Numbered from the stretch's first letter, positions 54,940 to 63,906 are shown. The stretch is 64,000 nucleotides of DNA from Acinetobacter parvus DSM 16617 = CIP 108168 (GCF_000368025.1 NZ_KB849212.1:104374-168373); one strand, 5' to 3'. The notes: a model not told the origin generated them from the sequence alone. A program made the numbers and translations.

Positions 54940-55734
54940 TTAATTCGGTAAAACAGTCGCTGGATTCACAGGTTTACCATCCAGACGAACCTGAAACTCC
55001 AGCATCACACGGTTAGCACCAGAAGAGCCCATCTCCGCGATTTTTTGTCCTGCCGTGACATTGTCCCCACTCTTCACCAGCATCTTGCTGTTATGGGCGT
55101 ATGCTGTGATGTAACCGTCAATATGCTTGATCAGCACCAAGTTTCCATATTCTTTCAGACCATCCGCAGCATAAACCACCTGACCATTTGCAGCGGCAAA
55201 TACAGGATCTCCCTCATTTCCACCATAGCGAATGCCTTTCACATTACCTGTGAGATTGAAACCCTGAATGACCGCACCATTTGATGGTTTTACCCAACGC
55301 AGGCTGGATGCCAGAGTTGAAGAAGATGGGTTTAGGGGAGCCACTGGAACAACAGGCTGAGTTCTAGGAACCACAGGTTGCGGTTTTGGAACCACTGGCT
55401 GCTGCGCTGGCAAATTAATGCTCTGACGCTGGATTGGAGCCGCCTGGGTAAACACCTGGGTTGAGGTGGTACGTTGCGCTACAGAGCCCTTTAAGCGTAG
55501 AGACTGGTTGACATAGATGCGGTACGGCGCCGCAATGTCATTCAATGCGGCAATATCCAGATAATTCAGGCCATAACGATTTGCGATTCCACTCAAGGTG
55601 TCGCCTGAACGCACTGTATAGTAATTTGGTGCCTGCACATTGCGAACGCCACCATTCACCTGCGGTTTAGATGCACAACCAGTAACCAGCGCTGTGAGTG
55701 TTACCACCGTAGACAGCACGATTGTTTTCATCAT
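54940..55734 (-). CDS. nlpD: NlpD-like lipoprotein with LysM and degenerate M23 domain
   Basis: The lipoprotein signal MMKTIVLSTVVTLTALVTGC has a lipobox; ATG at 55734 gives this form, though frames from 55785 or 55773 are open. A LysM domain (YYTVRSGDTLSGIANRYGLN) is followed by a Pro/Val/Gln-rich linker and an M23 (LytM) domain: GNEGDPVFAAANGQVVYAAD, NLVLIKHIDGYITAYAHNSK. The HxxxD and HxH zinc residues are partly lost (no His at the first site and in MLEFQV), as in activator NlpD. NlpD activates amidase AmiC in septal splitting. It is 149 bp after surE, the usual order. Confidence 0.85.
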   Translation of the reverse strand: MMKTIVLSTVVTLTALVTGCASKPQVNGGVRNVQAPNYYTVRSGDTLSGIANRYGLNYLDIAALNDIAAPYRIYVNQSLRLKGSVAQRTTSTQVFTQAAPIQRQSINLPAQQPVVPKPQPVVPRTQPVVPVAPLNPSSSTLASSLRWVKPSNGAVIQGFNLTGNVKGIRYGGNEGDPVFAAANGQVVYAADGLKEYGNLVLIKHIDGYITAYAHNSKMLVKSGDNVTAGQKIAEMGSSGANRVMLEFQVRLDGKPVNPATVLPN

Positions 55735-55883
55735 TTTTTGTGATAGAAAAATCGAAACATGATTTAAGTGCATCTTCGCCCTCATCGAAAAAACCTTAAC
55801 TTATTTGCGCCTAAGAGTACCAAAAAAGTGAGAAAAAACGAGTTCTCACTTTCCATATTCACAAAGTTATAACATTTAGGTGC

Positions 55884-56660
55884 TTATTCAGGTCCATTCA
55901 CATAGCTATGTAGATTGTCCAGTACCGCATAATTGGTCGCATCCATCTGAATTGGGGTGATGCTGACATAGCCATTCGACACCGCAAAAAAATCAGACTG
56001 GATATGGCTGGAAGCCGACTGTGGATCAGTCACCGCCTCTCCAGCAAGCCCAATCCAGTACACCTGACGACCACGCGGATCAACATGGCTGCTGATTGGC
56101 TTGGACTGCGCACGGCGTCCCTGATAAGTCACCTGTGCCCCCTTGATCTGCTCAACATCGGGAATGTTAATATTAAAGATATGACGCGGTGGCAACACAG
56201 GCAGCCCTTTGGCAATGAAGTCATGTACCCATTGTGCCGCTTGCGCATAATGCTGCGGATGTTCATAGCAACGTACATTTGCACCCGCCAAAGACACGGC
56301 AATTGCTGGATGTTTCATCAATCTTCCCTCAAATGCAGCCCCAACCGTACCTGAATATAGAACATCATCGCCCAGATTGGCGCCACTGTTGATTCCACTC
56401 ACCACAAGGTCAAACTCGAAATCAAACAGGCCATTCATGGATAAGTATACACAGTCCGCAGGTGTGCCATTGACAGCCCAGACATCTTCGGAAATGGGGA
56501 TGGGACGTAAGGGCCGATCCAGGGTTAAGGCGCTTGAATAACCACTACGCTCACTTTCAGGGGCAACAACCACCACCCGCCCCAAAGGTTTTAACGCCTG
56601 CGCCAAGGCTTGCAGTCCAGGTGCAAACACACCATCATCATTTGCGATTAATATATTCAC
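55884..56660 (-). CDS. surE: 5'/3'-nucleotidase SurE
   Basis: A survival protein that removes phosphate from nucleotides. The metal-binding start MNILIANDDGVFAPGLQALA has the DD pair; further blocks are PESERSGYSSALTLDRPLRP, VNGTPADCVYLSMN and VVSGINSGANLGDDVLYSGT. At 258 aa it has normal length. It precedes nlpD on the same strand. Confidence 0.95.
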   Translation of the reverse strand: MNILIANDDGVFAPGLQALAQALKPLGRVVVVAPESERSGYSSALTLDRPLRPIPISEDVWAVNGTPADCVYLSMNGLFDFEFDLVVSGINSGANLGDDVLYSGTVGAAFEGRLMKHPAIAVSLAGANVRCYEHPQHYAQAAQWVHDFIAKGLPVLPPRHIFNINIPDVEQIKGAQVTYQGRRAQSKPISSHVDPRGRQVYWIGLAGEAVTDPQSASSHIQSDFFAVSNGYVSITPIQMDATNYAVLDNLHSYVNGPE

Positions 56661-56763
56661 TAAGGTTCTGTCTCTTCAAAAATTACTGTGCAGTTTTTTC
56701 AATTGAAATATTCATTGAATTATATATATTTATATCTTCATAGTATGAGAAATTTATGCAGCC

Positions 56764-57135
56764 ATGAGACATTTATCCAGTTTTGTTCGAGTTTTAGCGG
56801 TTAGTTTCACATTTCTTGTGGCACCAGCAGTTTTTGCTGACGCAGCTTCAGTAAAAGAAGCGGATGCATTGATTAAGGATGATATTGCCAATGCACAAGT
56901 GCTGATTGAGATGTGTCCTAACCTGATCGGTAAGAATGCAAAATTTGACCAGAATATCAAAAAAATGGTGGGTTCTTATTTGGGTAGTTACTCAGACAAG
57001 TCTGCTTCGCTTGAAAGCCTGCAAAAAGATGCTGAATTCAACACTTTACTAAAAGATGCCCGTCAAGCTGCCACAGAGGTTGATAAGGCTGAACAGAAAG
57101 CGGTATGTGAAGAGGTATTGAATTTTGAGGGCTAA
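56764..57135 (+). CDS. Small secreted protein, paralog 1 (MCR_0457-like)
   Basis: A signal peptide (VRVLAVSFTFLVAPAVFADA) leads to a roughly 97-residue helical domain with two Cys, in IEMCPNLIGKNAKFDQNIKK and AVCEEVLNFEG, probably bonded in the periplasm. It shares C-P-x-LIGK-x-x-KF, xSYL and a late C with the next gene. I believe both belong to a family named after Moraxella MCR_0457 (from memory). The function is unknown. It is divergent from surE. Confidence 0.6.
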   Translation: MRHLSSFVRVLAVSFTFLVAPAVFADAASVKEADALIKDDIANAQVLIEMCPNLIGKNAKFDQNIKKMVGSYLGSYSDKSASLESLQKDAEFNTLLKDARQAATEVDKAEQKAVCEEVLNFEG

Positions 57136-57286
57136 ACAGGCCATTCAGACCTTAAAATGGTTTTAGATATTGATATTTAAAACCACAGTTTCTCCATATT
57201 CCCTACAGCAAACATACAAATTTTTATCTGTTTTTATGCTATAAATTGTTCAAATTCTTTAAGTCTTGTTTTGAGTTTGATTTCTT

Positions 57287-57688
57287 ATGAAGAAAAATGT
57301 TGTAAAAACACTAGGTTTATCATTCCTCATCGCTGCCAGCACTTTTGTTCCTACCGCATTCGCAGCAGACAAACAGCCTGAAACTGAAAAGATTGAAGTC
57401 ACCCCAATGTCTGATGAAGTGTCTCCACAGGAACTTGCGGTCATTTATGTATTGTCTGAAACCTGCCCAACCCTAATTGGCAAGGATTTAAAGTTCAACA
57501 AGGCCTACGATACACTGGTCAAGTCCTATTTATCCAATGAAAAAAATGCGGTTGAGATTCTCAGCAAACGCATGCAAACCAAGGAATATAAGCAACCCTT
57601 GAAAGAAGCCCGTGAGATTGCCAAGGCAGCCTCGGACGAAGATAACCGTCAAATCTGTAATGATGTCCGTAATTATTATTCCAAGTAA
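57287..57688 (+). CDS. Small secreted protein, paralog 2 (MCR_0457-like)
   Basis: A signal peptide (VKTLGLSFLIAASTFVPTAF-AA) precedes a domain with ETCPTLIGKDLKFNKAYDTL, VKSYLSNEKNAVEILSKRMQ and a late Cys in RQICNDVRNYYSK. The two-Cys and CP-LIGK pattern matches the preceding gene, with low identity elsewhere. It lies 151 bp after the preceding gene with its own promoter region, so it is an old tandem pair. It has an extra acidic stretch after the signal. The role is unknown. Confidence 0.6.
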   Translation: MKKNVVKTLGLSFLIAASTFVPTAFAADKQPETEKIEVTPMSDEVSPQELAVIYVLSETCPTLIGKDLKFNKAYDTLVKSYLSNEKNAVEILSKRMQTKEYKQPLKEAREIAKAASDEDNRQICNDVRNYYSK

Positions 57689-57802
57689 CCGATTTGCTAC
57701 AATAGCATGATAAAAAGCCGACTTCGCCCATAGCAGTCGGCTTTGCTTTGTCCTAAAATGCTAGGCTCTTCTGCTTCATACAAGATATTGGAACCACCTA
57801 GA

Positions 57803-58951
57803 ATGACTCAAAAAAGCGCTCTTGCTGCATTACTACTTTTGCCAAGCTTTTCATATGCAGCAACTGTCCTATCTGCTCCACCAGAATTAAATAATAAATC
57901 CTATGTGCTCATGGATTATGAGACAGGACAGATTCTCGCTGCCAAAAATGAAAATGAAAAACTTGCACCCGCTTCCATGACAAAAATGATGACAAGCTAC
58001 ATCATAGAGCAGAAACTTTTAAAGGGTGAATTGACTGAAGATGAACAGGTGCGGATGAATGAATCTGCATGGTGCCGTGGTAGCAGCACTGAATCCTGTA
58101 TGTATGTTCCATTAAATGGCACAGCAACCGTATTAGAGATGTTGCGTGGTATTATTATCCAGTCAGGAAATGATGCCTCTAAAGCGATGGCTGAACACAT
58201 TGCAGGCAATGAAGGTACATTTGCCCATATGATGAACCAAGAAGCAAAACGTGTTGGTATGGTGAATACACATTTCATCAATTCAACAGGTATGCCTGCT
58301 GAAGGTCATTATTCAACAGCTAAAGATATGGCTGTTCTTGCTCAGCACATTATCAAAGATAGCTCTAAATACTACCCAATCTATTCTGAAAAAGAATTTA
58401 CCTTTAATGGCATCAAGCAAGGCAACCGTAATGCCCTGCTTTACACTGACCCAAGCGTTGATGGCCTCAAGACAGGACATACCGAAGAAGCGGGTTACTG
58501 CCTCACTACCTCAAGCAAACGTGGTCCAATGCGCTTGATTTCCGTGATCTTTGGTACTCCAAGCATGAATGAGCGTGCCAGCCAGACACGTACCCTTTTA
58601 GCGTGGGGTTTTGCAAACTTTGAAACGGCTAATGTACAACCAGCCAATCAGGTGCTTGCCAAAGCCAAGGTCTGGTTTGGTAAGGAAGATGATGTTCAGA
58701 TTGGTTTAGCTGAAAACTTCAACGTAACCATGCCGAAAGGTCAAGCAGATAAAATCAAAACTCAAATCGTCGTTCAACCAAAACTGAATGCACCTTTGGC
58801 TAAAGGTCAAGTTGTAGGTAAATTAGTTGCGAGTCTTGATGGAAAAGTGATTGCTGAAAAACCACTAGTTGCATTAAAACCTGTTGAAGAAGCAGGCTTT
58901 TTTGCTCGTATGATCGACCATATCAAGATGTTCTTTAGCAACTTGTTCTAA
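57803..58951 (+). CDS. dacC: D-alanyl-D-alanine carboxypeptidase (PBP5/6 type)
   Basis: Trims the terminal D-Ala from peptidoglycan stem peptides. Active-site motifs: SMTK in LAPASMTKMMTSYI, SGN in IIQSGNDASKAM and KTG in VDGLKTGHTEEAGYC. The signal peptide follows ATG 57803 (MTQKSALAALLLLPSFSYAA); an upstream frame from 57743 adds poorly conserved residues. The C-terminal amphipathic helix (FFARMIDHIKMFFSNLF) anchors it to the inner membrane. 382 residues, intact. A terminator follows. Confidence 0.93.
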   Translation: MTQKSALAALLLLPSFSYAATVLSAPPELNNKSYVLMDYETGQILAAKNENEKLAPASMTKMMTSYIIEQKLLKGELTEDEQVRMNESAWCRGSSTESCMYVPLNGTATVLEMLRGIIIQSGNDASKAMAEHIAGNEGTFAHMMNQEAKRVGMVNTHFINSTGMPAEGHYSTAKDMAVLAQHIIKDSSKYYPIYSEKEFTFNGIKQGNRNALLYTDPSVDGLKTGHTEEAGYCLTTSSKRGPMRLISVIFGTPSMNERASQTRTLLAWGFANFETANVQPANQVLAKAKVWFGKEDDVQIGLAENFNVTMPKGQADKIKTQIVVQPKLNAPLAKGQVVGKLVASLDGKVIAEKPLVALKPVEEAGFFARMIDHIKMFFSNLF

Positions 58952-58970
58952 TTTTAGAATTGCCAAATCA

Positions 58971-59003
58971 GGCACCCACACACTTTAGTCTGGGTGCCTT
59001 TTT
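58971..59003 (+). terminator. Terminator after the carboxypeptidase
   Basis: GGCACCCA pairs with TGGGTGCC followed by TTTTT. A possible ATG for the next gene at 58994 lies inside this hairpin, which argues for the later start. Confidence 0.88.
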
Positions 59004-59041
59004 ATTTTATAATTCATGCAAATTATTTATTGTATTTTCTC

Positions 59042-59584
59042 ATGGCTAAAAACATTCGCCCTTATTTAGATCATTACCCTGATATTGATACGAGTTGTTA
59101 TATTGATGAAATGTCTGTGGTCATTGGTGATGTAAAACTGGCAGAGAATGTTTCAGTATGGCCTTTTGCCGTGATTCGTGGTGATGTCAACTCAATTCAG
59201 ATTGGCAAAAATAGTAACGTGCAAGATCATTGTATGTTGCATGTCAGTCATAAAAATCAATCTAAACCAAATGGCTCTCCACTTGTAATTGGCGAAGATG
59301 TGACGGTTGGGCATCATGTAACCCTACATGGTTGTACGATTGGCAACCGTGTTCTAGTGGGTATTAAAACCGTGATTCTGGATGATGTGGTTATTGAAGA
59401 TGATGTGATGATCGGTGCAGGCAGTCTTGTTCCACCACGTAAACGTCTGGAAAGCGGTTATCTTTATGTCGGCAGTCCTGTTCAAAAAGTCCGTCCACTC
59501 ACTGAAAAAGAACTGGAGTTTTTGCCCTACTCAGCACGTCATTATGTGAAAGTGAAAGATAATTATAAAAATGGTAGAGTTTAG
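59042..59584 (+). CDS. Gamma-carbonic anhydrase family protein (YrdA-like)
   Basis: A left-handed beta-helix protein of hexapeptide repeats: VIGDVKLAENVSVWPFAVIR, GDVNSIQIGKNSNVQDHCML, VTVGHHVTLHGCTIGNRVLV. The metal His residues of the gamma class lie in DHCMLHVS and VGHHVTLHG. The start at 59042 (MAKNIRPYLD) avoids the terminator. It is cytoplasmic, probably trimeric. Confidence 0.88.
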   Translation: MAKNIRPYLDHYPDIDTSCYIDEMSVVIGDVKLAENVSVWPFAVIRGDVNSIQIGKNSNVQDHCMLHVSHKNQSKPNGSPLVIGEDVTVGHHVTLHGCTIGNRVLVGIKTVILDDVVIEDDVMIGAGSLVPPRKRLESGYLYVGSPVQKVRPLTEKELEFLPYSARHYVKVKDNYKNGRV

Positions 59585-59682
59585 CTTCACTATTTTTCCT
59601 ATTCATATCATACATATAAATTAAATAAAAATGAAGTTATTTAAAGCTTCATAAACAAGACCAGACCTTGAAAATGATAAGC

Positions 59683-59767
59683 AATAAACCTCTTGCAAAA
59701 ATCATTTTTTAATCAATTCCATGTTGTAAATAGCAGCAATCGAGTGTGTAAATAATTCTGTGTAAAT
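59683..59767. repeat. Two IS-end scars side by side
   Basis: AATAAACCTCTTGC (59683-59696) is identical to the left end of the IS5 element at 45971-45984. The 26 bp at 59742-59767 match the inverse of the IS256 end at 1024-1047 and a few further bases, with one mismatch. No transposase lies between. The gap 59585-59898 contains no gene, only these scars. Confidence 0.65.
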
Positions 59768-59898
59768 ACAGTTTTATTTACAGTCTCCAAATTTAACCTG
59801 ACAGGCACAATAAAAAATGGGTAACTGTCCGATCAGGTTTGAGCTAGTACATCTTACTAAAAATTCAAAAAAGCAGTACACTTACACAATTAAAACAA

Positions 59899-60906
59899 AT
59901 GATTCAAGAGCAAATATTCGTGTCCACGTTAAATGACCATGAAATTATTCAAATATTTAGAAATCACGTCTATCCACTGTCAAATAAATTGACAGAAATG
60001 CTAAATGAGCATTATACGCATCAAACTGAACGTCGTGGTTGTGGTTATACGCAAGCAACACGGGTGTTGGGGGAATATATTAATATCCCGCGTGATGCGC
60101 AGGAGTTAAATGATCTAAATCTTTTTAACCAGTTCGATACTAAAAGTTTAAAGCAATTACTTGAGCAGCAATCCATCCAGCCAATTCATATCACTGATTG
60201 GCACAACCTTGATCAAAACCTAGAGATCGTTACATTTTTAGCGGAACACTGCCACGAATCCTTTGCTGAACAATTAGAACAAGCTGTCAGTTTTCAAAAA
60301 AATTTACGTCATATTGCACAGCATGCTCAACTTGAAGAAAGCCAAGTGCTGAGTCAGCTGATTGCAGATGTGATTTTACCCCACAATTGTCATGATACGA
60401 TGCTGACTCAGCTACACACATTGCAAGAAAAACCTAAAGTTGGCTCTTGCCCAATGGCTGAAAATTTTTTCTTAAAAATTGCACACGGTAAAATTCTTAG
60501 ACAAGGTCGAATCAATATTATTGTAGATGAACAAAACACACCCTTATTATTAGAAAAAATTAATATGGGAGATGATCATTCCTGCATCAGTCTACAGCCC
60601 TTACTAATGAATGGCGTGCGTATTCCTGCTGGCGCACTATTTTCAATACATTATGATGCAGACACAATTTCCACATTCCCAGCCTGTCCAGATTTTAAAG
60701 GACATATCATTCCTTATACTGCTATTCAAGGCTTTTGGTTCTTAAGACTGACCACCTTGGCAATTTCTCCTGAAAATCGTGCACGTGCTTTTAGCACCCA
60801 CTATGCACAACAGGTTGCCAATGGTTTATATAGCCCTGGCAGCACGCAATTGCAGCAATTAGTTGATTTGGCACAGCGACAAATAAGTGAATTAAAGTCA
60901 TGTTAA
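59899..60906 (+). CDS. Conserved protein of unknown function, coupled to a deacetylase gene
   Basis: The 335-residue product has no signal or helix spanning a membrane. Features: RRGCGYTQATRVLGEYINIP, KVGSCPMAENFFLKIAHGKI, a late FPACPDFKGHIIPYTAIQGF. Several Cys and His (CHESF, PHNCHDTM, DDHSCISL) could bind metal. No family is recognised. It overlaps the histone deacetylase-like gene (ATG at 60900, stop at 60904-60906), so the two form a unit. Confidence 0.5.
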   Translation: MIQEQIFVSTLNDHEIIQIFRNHVYPLSNKLTEMLNEHYTHQTERRGCGYTQATRVLGEYINIPRDAQELNDLNLFNQFDTKSLKQLLEQQSIQPIHITDWHNLDQNLEIVTFLAEHCHESFAEQLEQAVSFQKNLRHIAQHAQLEESQVLSQLIADVILPHNCHDTMLTQLHTLQEKPKVGSCPMAENFFLKIAHGKILRQGRINIIVDEQNTPLLLEKINMGDDHSCISLQPLLMNGVRIPAGALFSIHYDADTISTFPACPDFKGHIIPYTAIQGFWFLRLTTLAISPENRARAFSTHYAQQVANGLYSPGSTQLQQLVDLAQRQISELKSC

Positions 60907-61778
60907 ATATTTGCTATTCACCTGAATATTTTGCCCATACTCACACCAATAGTATGGAAAAACTCAGTGCCGTTGCAGATGATTTACATGATTGCAATTT
61001 TATAAGGCTGCATGAACCACAACCGATTGATATTCAGATTCTAAAACAGCTGCATGACCCAACCTATGTAGATGCTTTTATGACAGGCACACCTGAAAAA
61101 CTAGCCACCTTTCAGGGATTCAAACCATGGAATACACAACTACGTGACGCTGTTTTACGAATCAATGCAGGTCAAATTTTAGCTGCTGAATTGGCGTGGG
61201 AACATCAAATCTCAGCTAATCTTGCCCAAGGTTTTCACCATGCTGTTTATGAGTTTGGCAATTCCTTCTGTACCTTTAATGGCCTCGCCTTGATTGCCCA
61301 ACAATTTCCAGATAAGCGCATTTTTGTACTAGACTGTGATCAACACGGTGGCAACGGTACTGCCGAATTTACACGGCGCCTTGATAATTTATTTAATTTC
61401 AGTATTTATGGTCTGGCTTTTGGCTGTCCAAGCTATCCACGTGCTGAAACGCGACATATCCATAAAGATAAAGGGACTTTTGCGCAATATATCATTGCCA
61501 TACATGAAGCCTTTCAAGCTGCAATAGATTGGAAAGCAGATTTAATTATTTATCAGGCAGGGATGGATTGTCACCAAGATGACCCATGCGGTTCAAGTTG
61601 GTTTAAAACAGAATATATTCAGCACTGCGAGCGTATGGTATTTTCATTAGCAAAAAAACACGGTATTCCTTTAATGTTTGTACTTGCTGGGGGTTATCAG
61701 GCACTTGAACCTTTAGTACAGCTGCATGTGGAAACCATAAAAATAGCGCATCAAGTTTACTATACAAATTCCATGTAA
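60900..61778 (+). CDS. Histone deacetylase-family amidohydrolase
   Basis: Zinc-dependent deacetylase fold. Visible motifs: AQGFHHAVYEFGNSFCTFNG (catalytic His pair), FVLDCDQHGGNGTAEFTRRL (zinc Asp/His) and IIYQAGMDCHQDDPCG (second zinc Asp). Substrates of bacterial members include acetylpolyamines, acetoin pathway enzymes or acetyl-lysine; here the substrate is unknown. The loop is Cys-rich. At 292 aa it is a compact class-II-like form. Overlaps the upstream gene by 7 bp. Confidence 0.8.
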   Translation: MLNICYSPEYFAHTHTNSMEKLSAVADDLHDCNFIRLHEPQPIDIQILKQLHDPTYVDAFMTGTPEKLATFQGFKPWNTQLRDAVLRINAGQILAAELAWEHQISANLAQGFHHAVYEFGNSFCTFNGLALIAQQFPDKRIFVLDCDQHGGNGTAEFTRRLDNLFNFSIYGLAFGCPSYPRAETRHIHKDKGTFAQYIIAIHEAFQAAIDWKADLIIYQAGMDCHQDDPCGSSWFKTEYIQHCERMVFSLAKKHGIPLMFVLAGGYQALEPLVQLHVETIKIAHQVYYTNSM

Positions 61779-61803
61779 CTCATAATTTTAAAAATTAGCA
61801 TCA

Positions 61804-61833
61804 AAAAATACCAGCAAAAATGCTGGTATTTTT
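61804..61833. terminator. Terminator between deacetylase and Roadblock operon
   Basis: AAAAATACCAGCA and TGCTGGTATTTTT, perfect arms with a four-base loop; usable in both directions. Confidence 0.88.
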
Positions 61834-61876
61834 TTGACTCAAACCACTTTTCAAATTGAATAAGTAGTACTAGCAA

Positions 61877-62233
61877 TTAAGTAAAATCTAATTCTTTTTC
61901 AAATGCTTTTAATTCATAACGAGCCATTGCAAGGTTAGACTTAGAACGGTCTAAAACCAAATACAAGAATAGGTTTTCGTTACTGTCCAATGGACGGATT
62001 AAGTGATATTGCTTACCTAAAGTAATTAGAATATCTTCAATGCTATCGTTAAGTTGTAAAGCTTTAGCCACTTTACGCTTAGCACGAACAACTTCAGTGT
62101 TACCTGCAGCAGCAAGTTCTAAATCTATGCCGCTACCTTGAGTAGCTAAAGCCAAACCACTTTCGCTGTCAACTAAAGCTGCTGCAACGAATCCATCAAT
62201 GCTCGTTAAAGTATCTAAACTAATACGCGCCAT
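61877..62233 (-). CDS. Roadblock/LC7-like protein, last gene of the GTPase operon
   Basis: The 118-residue alpha/beta fold: LTSIDGFVAAALVDSESGLA, LATQGSGIDLELAAAGNTEV, ILITLGKQYHLIRPLDSNEN. It fits Roadblock/LC7 (MglB-type) partners of small GTPases. It ends the operon, 43 bp after the 62277 gene on the same strand. Likely regulates the GTPase cycle or a second target. Confidence 0.75.
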   Translation of the reverse strand: MARISLDTLTSIDGFVAAALVDSESGLALATQGSGIDLELAAAGNTEVVRAKRKVAKALQLNDSIEDILITLGKQYHLIRPLDSNENLFLYLVLDRSKSNLAMARYELKAFEKELDFT

Positions 62234-62276
62234 TTCTCATACCTCAAGTTAAGGGGTTTCCCCATTAGAATTTAAT

Positions 62277-63269
62277 TTATAACCCTAGTTTTTTCCGCAG
62301 TTTCCCAAAGAAACTACGTAATTTATTCACTTGACCAGAATTATCTTGCTTCTGTTCAATACTGAATTTCGCTTGATCTGCATCAATCAACTCACCTAGT
62401 CTTAAGGTTTGAGCCATTGCTACAAATTTTTTAATTCGTTCTGAAGACAAACCTAAATATTGTTCTACATCTTGCACTTTTGCACCTAAGGCAAAACAAG
62501 CTGCGATCTTTAAGTTATCTTTACGATCTAAACTTTTTTCAAATTGTGGCCAAATATTCAATTTAAAAACATGGTCAGCATCTACCTCTGGCAAATCTAA
62601 ATCACCTGAATGCGAGATAGCTTGCCATAACCAAGCTCTTAAATCGTAAGGTGTTTTATCCTTAATCATGTCTTGCACAAAAGAATTTTTTGCATAGGTT
62701 TGATTAATGCTGTTTCTCAAACCATACAGCACCTGATCATCTGCAAACCAAACGCGTTCTGTGCGGGTATCAATCAGCGCTAAAAAACCCGTGTGGTCAT
62801 ACAATTGAATATAGCCATTTCGTGGTGTGAAAATTTCATTAAACACTACCTGATTTTCTACCTTTGTGTGCGAGTATTCCGCCACAGAATATTGTGGTGT
62901 ATTTACGACTGTACGACTTTCAAAACTATGGCTCGGACGGCTTGCGTAACTAAAATAACGCTGTTGTAACCACTCTACGAGTTGATTCATACAAGTGAAT
63001 GGGTAAAAAAGTTTATCGCCAATAATACTACCCGCTTGGTTTACATCTTTGACCAAACGCAAATATGACTTTTGCTGCTGAACCACACGCTGAATGTTCG
63101 GTGAATCAAAAAACATATCATTCACGAGTAATAGATCAATCTCATTACTTGAGATATTCACCCATTGCACATTTACGTCTGTTGGTACTGAAAGCAATAA
63201 TTGGTTTTTCATTTGGTCTAGCGTTTCTAAATTTAAACCAAAAATTGCCACATTTAATGCATTTTTCAT
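62277..63269 (-). CDS. Unknown protein of the Roadblock/GTPase operon
   Basis: ATG at 63269 (MKNALNVAIFGLNLETLDQM) is chosen; 63284 is possible. The N-terminal roughly 100 residues look like a receiver-like or GTPase-sensing fold (VNISSNEIDLLLVNDMFFDS). The middle has VFNEIFTPRNGYIQLYDHTG, FLALIDTRTERVWFADDQVL. The C-terminal helical part (CFALGAKVQDVEQYLGLSSE) resembles an HTH, then a basic tail (LRSFFGKLRKKLGL) that could bind membrane. No family named. It lies between two Roadblock genes. Confidence 0.55.
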   Translation of the reverse strand: MKNALNVAIFGLNLETLDQMKNQLLLSVPTDVNVQWVNISSNEIDLLLVNDMFFDSPNIQRVVQQQKSYLRLVKDVNQAGSIIGDKLFYPFTCMNQLVEWLQQRYFSYASRPSHSFESRTVVNTPQYSVAEYSHTKVENQVVFNEIFTPRNGYIQLYDHTGFLALIDTRTERVWFADDQVLYGLRNSINQTYAKNSFVQDMIKDKTPYDLRAWLWQAISHSGDLDLPEVDADHVFKLNIWPQFEKSLDRKDNLKIAACFALGAKVQDVEQYLGLSSERIKKFVAMAQTLRLGELIDADQAKFSIEQKQDNSGQVNKLRSFFGKLRKKLGL

Positions 63270-63342
63270 CACGATTAAACCCATCTAAATTCTTGAACAA
63301 GAAGATGAAAAGCACCCTATTATTTGTACAATTCGCCTATGA

Positions 63343-63750
63343 TTAAGCTTGAGCCAATGTTTCTGCTGTTTTCTTAATGGCATAGAGCAACTGACCAATG
63401 AGCACATCTTTAGATGCCACAGCAACTAACACCATTGGATGTTGTGGATGCTCAACCGCAGTGAGAATCACCTTGCCGTTGTCTGCATCTAAAGTAATGG
63501 TTTTACATCCAGCCAAATGAATTTCTGAAATAAATGCAGAAACCATTGCTAAGATAGAACTACTCACTGCAGCAATCTTACCGCTGTTACCCAGATTTTT
63601 TTTACTGGCCAATGCAAGTTCAAAACCATCGGATGAGCACAGCATAACAAAGTCCACACCACTCACCATGTTTAATAATTCATGGGTTTGTTTAAATGCT
63701 TGATCTGTCAGTTCTTGTGGAATTTGGCGCTGATTATTTAACGCGAGCAT
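63343..63750 (-). CDS. Roadblock/LC7 domain protein
   Basis: MglB/Roadblock pattern: MVSGVDFVMLCSSDGFELAL, SGKIAAVSSSILAMVSAFIS and EVILTAVEHPQHPMVLVAVA-like end (NGKVILTAVEHPQHPM). Such proteins act as GTPase-activating partners of MglA-type GTPases. The start is 8 bp after the GTPase stop (63759), same strand. Confidence 0.8.
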   Translation of the reverse strand: MLALNNQRQIPQELTDQAFKQTHELLNMVSGVDFVMLCSSDGFELALASKKNLGNSGKIAAVSSSILAMVSAFISEIHLAGCKTITLDADNGKVILTAVEHPQHPMVLVAVASKDVLIGQLLYAIKKTAETLAQA

Positions 63751-63758
63751 AAATCACC

Positions 63759-63906
63759 TTATTCAATTTCTGTTGTCACAGATTGCACTTCTAATGAAGC
63801 AATCAGCGCTTCAATGATCAATAAAACATCATCTTTTTGTCTAGCATCTACAGCAAATAATGGAAAGTGTCGATTATTCACTGTCATCCAGTCATAATAA
63901 ATTTTT
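63759..63906 (-). pseudogene. C-terminus of an MglA-like small GTPase, interrupted by an IS
   Basis: The last 48 residues remain: YYDWMTVNNRHFPLFAVDAR, QKDDVLLIIEALIASLEVQS, VTTEIE and a stop. The HFPLFAVDARQKDDV segment fits the end of the small GTPase found with Roadblock genes. At 63907 the reading meets an ISAba1-type end. The G-domain motifs lie outside the window. The gene is probably inactive, unless the IS lies near the 3' end and drives the downstream genes. Confidence 0.65.

Noticed and set aside
58994..59041. Upstream start for the gamma-carbonic anhydrase gene
   Set aside because: It lies in the terminator hairpin of the preceding gene and encodes non-conserved residues.
59899..60906. 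Possible zinc-metalloprotease or peroxidase from Cys/His content
   Set aside because: No HExxH or other established motif is present, so no function is assigned.
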